From DATGMB01 sp035293845 (GTDB taxonomy: Bacteria > Acidobacteriota > Terriglobia > Bryobacterales > Bryobacteraceae): a stretch of 6,103 nucleotides of DNA. The stretch spans positions 1 through 6,103 of the forward strand of contig DATGMB010000075.1 in NCBI GenBank assembly GCA_035293845.1. Direction: 5' to 3'. The translations under genes and the position numbers were made by a program. Below the pieces are notes generated by a model. It did not search any database, was not told the origin of the DNA, and was given only the letters and a program-made list of their open reading frames with translations. Positions 1-4,680 of the stretch are shown piece by piece; within the stretch, counting starts at the first letter, position 1, and every line of letters begins with the position of its first letter.

Positions 1-46
1 GTCGCGATTCCCACATTCCCACCGCGCCGACAGCTGGTCCTCCCTC

Positions 47-112
47 TCAAAATCCAAAACCAAAAACCAAAACCGAAAGGAGCTTCCCGCTGCCGGCCAC
101 CTGCCTTCGGTT
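47..112 (-). terminator. Candidate intrinsic terminator of the sigma/HEAT operon
   Basis: Read on the minus strand, the arm AACCGAAGG (112 to 104) can pair with CCTTTCGGTT (80 to 71), giving a nine-pair stem with one bulged T and a 23-base loop. The stem is followed directly by a T-rich tract of GGTTTT-like units (70 to 47). It lies 41 bases past the stop codon of the last HEAT gene, where the operon would be expected to end. The T tract is interrupted by GG pairs and the loop is long, so this is not a textbook terminator. It may work weakly or together with the small hairpin at 117-132. Confidence 0.42.
54..74. repeat. CCAAAA/GGTTTT short tandem tract
   Basis: The plus strand reads CC-A4-CC-A5-CC-A4-CC without interruption. 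On the minus strand this is four GG pairs spaced by four or five T residues. This is a degenerate six-base tandem repeat. On the G-rich strand it fits a two-layer G-quadruplex pattern. It forms part of the T-rich tail of the candidate terminator. Confidence 0.7.
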
Positions 113-116
113 CAGG

Positions 117-132
117 CTCATCCTTCGATGAG
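117..132 (-). other. Small perfect hairpin after the last HEAT gene
   Basis: CTCATC (117-122) and GATGAG (127-132) form a perfect six-pair inverted repeat around a four-base loop. It begins 21 bases after the stop codon ending at 154. There is no T run directly after it, so alone it is not a terminator. It could protect the 3' end of the mRNA or be chance. Confidence 0.4.
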
Positions 133-153
133 AATATGCTCAGGGCGCCCCCC

Positions 154-1131
154 TCATTGCTTGAGCACGTCCTCGAAGAACGCAATGGTCCGGGGATCGC
201 GCGAGCGCTCGAGCGCGGTCATGGCCTCTTTCCGCGTTTCGAGGTCCTTCGAGCTCTTCGCCATCTCGATTAGGGTGGGGATGCCCTCCCCATCGGGCAT
301 CGATTCGAGCGCGGAGATGGCGCGGCGGCGCACCGTCTTATCGGCGTCCGTTTCGGCGATTCCGCGCAGCGTGGCCACGGTTTCCCGCCCCGATCTCCGG
401 CCCAACGCCGAAACCGCCTGGGCGCGCAGCCGCGGCTCCTGCCCGCTCTTTGCGATCTGCAGCAGCAGGGCCGCGGCTTCGGGCTCGCGGCTCGCGCCGA
501 GCGAAGAGACGGCGCGCTCCCGCACCCGCAGGTCCGGGTCGTTGTCGATCACCCGCCGCAGCACTTCGACGCCATGCTTTCCGCGCGTGGAGCCGAGATA
601 CCCTACCGCCCGCAGCCGTAGCGTCTGCGGCTCGGAAGCCGCCAGAAACCGATCGAGCGCCGCATCGGCGGCGGGATCGGCGTGCATGGCAATGGCGAAA
701 ACCGCGTTGCCGGTCTTGCCCGCCAGCGATTCGAGCAGCGCCACGCTCTGCGCCGGCTGTACGTCATTCAGCCAATGCACCGGCACGCCGCCGGCGTCGA
801 CTTCGCAATCCGCGGAGACGGCGCGCATGCGCTCGACGGCTCCGTCTTCGATGCGCAGCAGCACCAGCATGTGGTCCGGAGGTTCCAGATGCACCACGCC
901 ACTGCCGTTCGAACCACCATCGCGAACGTACTGGCAATCGAGGCCCCAGGTTCGCACGGCCGGCGCGGACCAGCCGATCCACGCCGGCTGCGGCCGGGCG
1001 GCCAGCAGCGAACGGAACGCCGGCTCCAGACCGCCCGCCGCCGAGCGCGTATCCACCTGCGCGTTGACCAGCAGCTTGGGTTGCGCCGCGATACTGGCCG
1101 CCAGCGCCACGAGTAGCAGAGCCGGTCTCAT
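154..1131 (-). CDS. Secreted HEAT-repeat protein, last gene of the sigma operon
   Basis: This is a 325-residue protein with a clear Sec signal peptide: Arg2, a hydrophobic core at residues 4-15, and likely cleavage between Ala16 and Gln17. Residues 20-140 form a non-repetitive domain with WIGWSAP (51-57), Cys66 and Cys109 (a possible disulfide once exported) and a DAGG motif (112-115). From about residue 150 to the end are five HEAT-like helical repeats, whose D/E-P-x-L-R-x-x-A-x-x-x-L motifs begin near 167, 198, 232, 264 and 296, a period of 31-34 residues. HEAT arrays are binding scaffolds; no catalytic site is seen. The start is supported by GGAG eight bases upstream (1143-1140) and an ATGA overlap with the preceding HEAT gene, which suggests translational coupling. 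The C-terminal repeats resemble those of the upstream gene, so the two are probably related by duplication. The partner and exact function are unknown; a role with the upstream sigma/anti-sigma pair is inferred from gene order only. Confidence 0.85.
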   Translation of the reverse strand: MRPALLLVALAASIAAQPKLLVNAQVDTRSAAGGLEPAFRSLLAARPQPAWIGWSAPAVRTWGLDCQYVRDGGSNGSGVVHLEPPDHMLVLLRIEDGAVERMRAVSADCEVDAGGVPVHWLNDVQPAQSVALLESLAGKTGNAVFAIAMHADPAADAALDRFLAASEPQTLRLRAVGYLGSTRGKHGVEVLRRVIDNDPDLRVRERAVSSLGASREPEAAALLLQIAKSGQEPRLRAQAVSALGRRSGRETVATLRGIAETDADKTVRRRAISALESMPDGEGIPTLIEMAKSSKDLETRKEAMTALERSRDPRTIAFFEDVLKQ

Positions 1132-2684
1132 TTGAGGATCTCCATCAGGTAATCGGTGGCCTCCGGCGAGTGCATGCTGGCCAGCCGCTCGACGATCCGC
1201 TGCTTCATTTTCGGATCTTTCTCAGCCCGCGCGATCGTCACCATCGCCTTGGCGTTGTGCTGGCCGCTGAGCGCATCGAGAATCGCGCTCCGCACCTCCT
1301 CGTCCTGATCGGCGGTGTACATCGCGGCGAGCGCATCGCCGGAGGCCACATCCGCGCGCGAGCTAAGCATCCGGATGGCGTAGGCGCGCAGTTCTGGCGT
1401 TTTTTCCGAGCGCGCAATCTGCAGGATGCGGGTGTGATCGGACGCCAGCGAGTTGATAATGGCGCGGCGGATCTCCGGGTCGCTGTTGCTGTTGTAGATC
1501 TCCTGCAGCAGTTGGGCGCGCGCCGGCTGGCTGCTGTGCGCGCCCAGGTACTGGATGGCAGCGAGCTGCACGTCCGGATTGCCGCGCCCGCGCGCCACCT
1601 GTTCGAGCAGCGCCTGCGCCTTCGATGAATCGCTGGCCGCCAGCACGTAGACCACGCGCTTCTTGATGCGCGGCGGCTGGTTGCTCTTGAGCAGATTTTC
1701 GAGTAGCGGCAACGCCCGCTCCGGGTCCGACTGCATCAGGCCATTGAGCGCGATCAGCTTCAACTCCTCGTCCGATTCGCTCTCCGGGCTCACCGGCTTG
1801 CCAGCCTCCACTTCGAGCGCCTTGGCGTCATCGAGCCACCGGCTTTGCGGATGTGACTTGCGCAGCTCCGCGAGCGCCGCCAGGGCCTCGTCGCGCCGCC
1901 CGAGCTTGATCAGCGCGTACGCCTTCCAGTACAGAGCGCCATCGGCGCGTGTACCGCCGCGCGAGGCTGCCTGGGTGAAGTCTTCGAGCGCTTCGGCGTA
2001 GCGGTGCTGGTCGAGCGCCCGCTGGCCGGCGTTGTAAAGGCTGTCGTCGCTCATGCGGCGGAGCCGGACCTGCATGGCGCGCTGTTCGGCCCGCAGCGCA
2101 TCCTGTTCGGCCCGCAGCGCGCGCTGTTCCGCCTGGGCCGCCTGAGGCGTCGGCTGAGCCAGGGCCGCGAGGCCCCTGAGTTGAGCGTCGAGCGCCATTC
2201 GCGGTGCCTGGAGCGCGAGATCGGCCGCCCATTGTTTGGCCTCGGCGCGGATCTGATCCCCCAACCCGCGCGCATCGAGGTTGAGGTTGAGCCGCATGTC
2301 GTTCAGACGATCCTGCAAATCAAGCATCTGGATGTCGAAATCCGGCGGCAGCGGCGGAACGGGCGGCACGGGCCCAAGATCGGCCATCGGCACGGGAATA
2401 GCGGGCACTGGTGGAGCGGGAGGCGTCTGAGCCGCGGGCGCGGGCCAGTCCGGTGGCAGCGGCGGCATAGGCGCGACGACGGGCGCAGGCTCCGGCGTGG
2501 GCACGGGCGCTGCAGGCAAGGGTGCCGCCGCCGGAGCCGGGGGCGCCGGAGCCGCCGGCATAGCAGGCCCAGGCGGTATTTGCGCCGCCGCGGCGCTGGC
2601 AAACACAAGCAGGGCAATGAGCCCGGGCCGCACCGCTCCCTTACGGTGGCGGCTCTGTTTTGGTTCGTGATTCGCTCTTAGCAT
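1128..2684 (-). CDS. Secreted Pro-rich / TPR / HEAT-repeat protein
   Basis: This is a 518-residue protein read from the internal ATG at 2684. The ATG at 2738 would give 18 extra charged residues and overlap the anti-sigma gene. The chosen start has GAGG five bases upstream and gives a proper signal peptide: basic residues to about 21, a hydrophobic core at 22-31, likely cleavage after Ala34. Mature regions in order: a Pro/Ala-rich tract (about 36-115); a charged helical part with heptads of the type EQxALRA (185-210, likely coiled coil); a TPR-like segment (about 215-290, with YNAGQRALDQHRYAEALEDF and ALYWKAYALIKLGRRDEAL); and HEAT-like repeats to the end, with motifs starting near 337, 369, 402, 429, 461 and 490. 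The Pro-rich tract could act as a spacer across the periplasm or cell wall. All recognisable modules bind proteins and no enzyme motif is visible. It sits between the anti-sigma gene (10-base gap) and a second HEAT gene (ATGA overlap), so it is almost surely co-expressed with the sigma factor. Its function is otherwise unknown. Confidence 0.85.
   Translation of the reverse strand: MLRANHEPKQSRHRKGAVRPGLIALLVFASAAAAQIPPGPAMPAAPAPPAPAAAPLPAAPVPTPEPAPVVAPMPPLPPDWPAPAAQTPPAPPVPAIPVPMADLGPVPPVPPLPPDFDIQMLDLQDRLNDMRLNLNLDARGLGDQIRAEAKQWAADLALQAPRMALDAQLRGLAALAQPTPQAAQAEQRALRAEQDALRAEQRAMQVRLRRMSDDSLYNAGQRALDQHRYAEALEDFTQAASRGGTRADGALYWKAYALIKLGRRDEALAALAELRKSHPQSRWLDDAKALEVEAGKPVSPESESDEELKLIALNGLMQSDPERALPLLENLLKSNQPPRIKKRVVYVLAASDSSKAQALLEQVARGRGNPDVQLAAIQYLGAHSSQPARAQLLQEIYNSNSDPEIRRAIINSLASDHTRILQIARSEKTPELRAYAIRMLSSRADVASGDALAAMYTADQDEEVRSAILDALSGQHNAKAMVTIARAEKDPKMKQRIVERLASMHSPEATDYLMEILK
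2082..2123 (-). repeat. Two-copy 21-base tandem repeat coding coiled-coil heptads
   Basis: CTGTTCGGCCCGCAGCGC begins at 2082 and again at 2103, followed by ATC or GCG to complete each 21-base unit. A diverged third copy begins at 2124 (CTGTTCCGCC). In the protein each unit encodes seven residues, EQxALRA, so the repeat adds whole heptads to a coiled coil and keeps the frame. This looks like recent slippage or unequal exchange inside the HEAT/TPR gene. Confidence 0.8.
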
Positions 2685-2689
2685 GATTT

Positions 2690-2693
2690 CCTC
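2690..2693 (-). promoter_or_regulatory. Ribosome binding site that fixes the start of the Pro-rich HEAT gene
   Basis: On the minus strand GAGG lies five bases before the ATG at 2684 and directly beside the TAG stop of the anti-sigma gene (2697-2695). Stop, binding site and next start fall within 16 bases, so terminating ribosomes can re-initiate. This supports the 2684 start over the longer alternative. Confidence 0.65.
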
Positions 2694-2694
2694 A

Positions 2695-3453
2695 CTAAAG
2701 TCTCTTTCCGGCTCCTTCTTCCCCCAAACTCCGCACATTCGACCCCAGCACCCGGATCTTGAACAGGATGCCCTCGGCCTGCAGCCTTTGCCGCAGCTTG
2801 TCCAAATCTTCGGGCGAGAGATGCGAGGGCGCGTGCGCGATCTCCAGCAGCACGCGGTCGAGGTCGTCGAGCACGCCCGCCACGCGCGTGTCGCCAGTGC
2901 GCTCCGCGGTCTGGCGGTAGAGCCGGCTTTCGCCCACCAGGTCCGCCGCCCGCTCCTGCTCCGAAGAGATATCGAGCGGCTCCTTCGCGTTGGCGTTCTC
3001 CAACTCGACCAGGATCATCTGCGACCGCTCCAGATAATCCCCCACCGCCACCAGCAGGATGCGCTCGCCGGCCTTCGGATCGGCCGCGGCCATCGGCGCG
3101 GCCCTTCGCGGCTGCGGATAGAATCGGCCGGCGAAGAAGGCCGCCACCAGCAGCCCGGCCATTACCGCGGAGACCGCCGCCCAACGCAGGGGCGCCCAGC
3201 CTTGTATTGGCAGCCATAGCAGCCGCCGCCGTCCCGGAATCTGCGCCGCCACGCGCTCCCAAACCTGCGCTCCGTACTCCGCGCCGCGCACCGGCGCCTC
3301 CAGCCCATCCACCACATTCAGGACGCGCTGCAGAGCGGCGTACGCCGCCCGGCAACTCGCGCAATCCTCCAGGTGGACCTCCACCGGCAGTGCCTCGCCG
3401 GCGCCCTCGCCGTAATAGTGGAGAATCAGTTGCTCTTCGCTGAGATGGTTCAT
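2695..3453 (-). CDS. Transmembrane anti-sigma factor with zinc-finger (ZAS/zf-HC2) domain
   Basis: This 252-residue protein is predicted to bind and inhibit the ECF sigma factor encoded just upstream. The N-terminus carries the zinc-type anti-sigma motif H-x3-C-x2-C (His27, Cys31, Cys34), with His3 and His12 ahead of it as further candidate ligands. A single membrane span follows at about residues 91-108 (AAVSAVMAGLLVAAFFAG), preceded by basic residues at 75-77. This puts the zinc finger in the cytoplasm and residues 110-252 outside. The outer part is charged and mainly helical (for example VLDDLDRVLLEIAHAPSHL at 194-212) with no enzyme motif, so it is the likely signal-receiving portion. The ATG at 3453 overlaps the sigma stop as ATGA, the usual coupling that keeps the pair in balance. 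Open frame continues upstream of this ATG, but it would run across the sigma gene and lacks anti-sigma features. Release of sigma could involve proteolysis, zinc-site change or partner binding; the sequence does not say which. Confidence 0.88.
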   Translation of the reverse strand: MNHLSEEQLILHYYGEGAGEALPVEVHLEDCASCRAAYAALQRVLNVVDGLEAPVRGAEYGAQVWERVAAQIPGRRRLLWLPIQGWAPLRWAAVSAVMAGLLVAAFFAGRFYPQPRRAAPMAAADPKAGERILLVAVGDYLERSQMILVELENANAKEPLDISSEQERAADLVGESRLYRQTAERTGDTRVAGVLDDLDRVLLEIAHAPSHLSPEDLDKLRQRLQAEGILFKIRVLGSNVRSLGEEGAGKRL

Positions 3454-4025
3454 CGCGCTGCCCCCGTTAGCGGCTCGAGCGCCCGCCGTAGCTTTTGCAC
3501 CGCGCGGAACACGCTGTGCTTGGCCGCGCCCGGCTTGCAATCGAGCACGCGGCTCACCTCCTCGATGCACATGCCCTCGAAATGCCGCAGCACGAACGCG
3601 GTGCGCTCGGCCGGGCTCAGCTCCTGCATCGCCTCCGCCACGCGCTCGCGCACTTCGCTGCTCAATGCTTCGCGCTCGGGCGAAGGCGCGCCGCTCGGCA
3701 GCGCGGTCACCGGGTCCTCCGCGTCTTCGCCGCCGGCCGCCAGGTCCTCGCCGCGCCGCCGCCGCGCCCGCACCAGGTCGAGCGCGCAATTCGCTGCGAT
3801 CCGGTACAGCCACGTGCCGAAACTGGCGCGCTCATCGAATCTGCCGAGCCAGCGATAGGCGCGCAGGAAGCTCTCCTGCACCACATCCTCGGCGTCCTGC
3901 TCGTTGAGTGTCATACGATATGCCAGGCGGAATAGAGAACGGCTGTGGCGCTCCACCAGCACCCGATACGCGTCGGCGTCTCCCGACCGCGCCTTGGCGA
4001 CGTACACACGGTCCGTCAGCTCCAT
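3450..4025 (-). CDS. ECF-family RNA polymerase sigma factor (sigma-70, RpoE-like)
   Basis: This 191-residue protein has the two-domain build of extracytoplasmic-function sigma factors. Region 2 spans about residues 20-90, with the core-binding motif DAEDVVQESFLRAY (44-57) and the -10-recognition stretch RASFGTWLYRIAANCALDLV (66-85). An acidic, Gly-rich linker covers 91-118. Region 4 spans about 122-185, with LSPAERTAFVLRHFEG (136-151) and the helix-turn-helix that reads the -35 element (CIEEVSRVLDCKPGAAKHSV, 153-172). Sigma-1 and sigma-3 domains are absent, as normal for the group, and the length is typical. It directs RNA polymerase to a small regulon when freed from its anti-sigma factor, whose gene overlaps the stop codon by four bases. 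No strong Shine-Dalgarno site precedes the ATG. An ECF-like promoter lies just upstream, hinting at autoregulation. The exact ECF subgroup and the inducing signal cannot be told from this window. Confidence 0.93.
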   Translation of the reverse strand: MELTDRVYVAKARSGDADAYRVLVERHSRSLFRLAYRMTLNEQDAEDVVQESFLRAYRWLGRFDERASFGTWLYRIAANCALDLVRARRRRGEDLAAGGEDAEDPVTALPSGAPSPEREALSSEVRERVAEAMQELSPAERTAFVLRHFEGMCIEEVSRVLDCKPGAAKHSVFRAVQKLRRALEPLTGAAR

Positions 4026-4036
4026 CCGGCTGTTCG

Positions 4037-4062
4037 TTAGACTACCTCAGGGAAAAGCGGTT
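4037..4062 (-). promoter_or_regulatory. Possible ECF-type promoter ahead of the sigma gene
   Basis: On the minus strand, AACC (4062-4059) is followed after 16 bases by GTCTAA (4042-4037). The AAC to TCTAA distance is 18 bases, matching the spacing and core bases of RpoE-type promoters (GGAAC then TCTGA/TCTAA). Transcription would begin only about 5-10 bases before the ATG at 4025, so the leader would be very short. This agrees with the lack of a clear ribosome binding site. The GG before AAC is absent (CT instead), so the -35 match is partial. Confidence 0.33.
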
Positions 4063-4116
4063 AGCAGGAAAATGGGCCATCGCAGGCAATCGACCAGGGC
4101 TGGACGCCCGCGCCGG

Positions 4117-4623
4117 CTACCGCTGGAACTTGAGCGCTTCCTTGAACGCTTCGAGCGAGTTGTAAACAATCGGGCAATAGACCGCCCGGTCGATCATCTC
4201 CCACATGCGGCTGGCGATCGACCCCTGGCCGCGCACCAGGTGCGGGAACCGCTGGCAGATGTCCGGGCGGGCGTCATAGACCGTGCAGTCGTTGCCGTTG
4301 AGAAACACACAGCCTGCCGTCTCGTCCCGCCGCAGGATCACGCCCTCGTCCGCGCTCTCCATCGCGTATTCGGCCAGGAAGCGCTCGCGCGGGATGCGCA
4401 GATGCTTCGCCAGCCGCTCGACGTCGCGCGGCGCGAGCTTCACTGTCGCGACCCGGCAGCAGTTGGCGCAGGCGGTGCAATCGATTTCGCTTTCGATTTC
4501 CTCGGCAATGCGGCGAAGGATGCGGTCCGAGTGGTCGTGCGACTTCATGTGCCGCCGTAGCCGCTCGTTCTCGGGCCGCTTTTTTTCGCCGAGGAGGCGG
4601 ATTTGGACGAGATCCGTGATCAT
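4117..4623 (-). CDS. YkgJ-family CxxCxxCC cysteine-cluster protein
   Basis: This 168-residue protein carries the signature C-x2-C-x2-C-C (Cys49, 52, 55, 56; CTACANCC) of the YkgJ/UPF0153 family. Four further cysteines follow at 105, 113, 123 and 150, in the family-typical settings CVFL, CTVYDARPDICQRFPH and CPIV. Eight spaced cysteines suggest a bound metal, iron-sulfur or zinc, but the biochemical role of the family is not settled. No signal peptide or membrane segment is present, so it is cytoplasmic. The N-terminal 45 residues are charged and helical (GEKKRPENERLRRH). The ATG at 4623 lacks a Shine-Dalgarno site and sits right against a hairpin arm. A second ATG 25 codons in (4548) would keep all cysteines and is the alternative start. 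The longer start is kept because I recall similar N-termini (TDLVQI...) in acidobacterial homologues. It is separated from the isomerase gene by 57 bases and from the sigma gene by 91, with no evident functional link to either. Confidence 0.83.
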   Translation of the reverse strand: MITDLVQIRLLGEKKRPENERLRRHMKSHDHSDRILRRIAEEIESEIDCTACANCCRVATVKLAPRDVERLAKHLRIPRERFLAEYAMESADEGVILRRDETAGCVFLNGNDCTVYDARPDICQRFPHLVRGQGSIASRMWEMIDRAVYCPIVYNSLEAFKEALKFQR

Positions 4624-4624
4624 A

Positions 4625-4676
4625 GGGAGACAGGAGTCAGAAGTCAGGAGCCCGAAGCCGCACGCTCCTGTGTCCC
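4625..4676 (-). other. Competing hairpins just before the YkgJ-family start
   Basis: GGGAGACAGGAG (4625-4636) pairs with CTCCTGTGTCCC (4665-4676) at 11 of 12 positions around a 28-base loop. A tighter alternative, CAGGAGC (4645-4651) with GCTCCTG (4664-4670), is a perfect seven-pair stem with a 12-base loop. Both use the arm at 4664-4676, so they cannot form together. On the minus strand the long hairpin ends one base before the ATG at 4623 and would mask the start region. No T run follows either stem, so neither is a standard terminator. Confidence 0.45.
4627..4650. repeat. Degenerate 7-base intergenic tandem repeat (GAGTCAG-type)
   Basis: The plus strand reads GAGACAG, GAGTCAG, AAGTCAG and then GAG, more than three head-to-tail copies of a seven-base unit with single-base changes. 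It lies wholly in the gap between the isomerase and YkgJ-family genes. Its repeated CAGGAG/CTCCTG parts create the alternative hairpins noted here. Confidence 0.7.
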
Positions 4677-4680
4677 ATTA

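Noticed and set aside
1..16. Possible start of a leftward gene at the window edge (ATG at 16, with GGTGGGA before it).
   Set aside because: Only five codons are visible and the G-rich stretch touches the ATG, too close for a ribosome binding site; it cannot be supported.
54..74. Telomere-like repeat (resembles ciliate TTTTGG units).
   Set aside because: Too short, internal, degenerate, and in clearly bacterial context downstream of an operon.
48..121. A 24-codon minus-strand open frame from the ATG at 121.
   Set aside because: It runs through the candidate terminator stem and T tract, and its C-terminus is only the translated GGTTTT repeat; no family features.
128..1135. A 335-codon open frame on the plus strand opposite the last HEAT gene.
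   Set aside because: It is Ser/Arg/Ala-rich with no domain. The minus frame has a signal peptide, HEAT repeats, a ribosome binding site and an ATGA junction. In GC-rich DNA long antisense frames are expected.
2685..2738. Longer N-terminus (ATG at 2738) for the Pro-rich HEAT protein.
   Set aside because: It would add charged residues ahead of a good signal peptide and overlap the anti-sigma gene; the ATG at 2684 has GAGG at proper spacing.
2678..3364. A 228-codon minus-strand frame overlapping the anti-sigma gene.
   Set aside because: Gly/Arg/Ala-rich shadow frame; the other frame encodes the zinc-finger motif and membrane span.
4579..4588. A-AAA-AAG slippery heptamer in frame near the start of the YkgJ-family gene, as in dnaX -1 frameshifting.
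   Set aside because: The -1 product would be an Arg/Ala-rich shadow sequence lacking the cysteine motif, and I see no clear stimulatory stem after it. It is probably chance from Glu-Lys-Lys codons.
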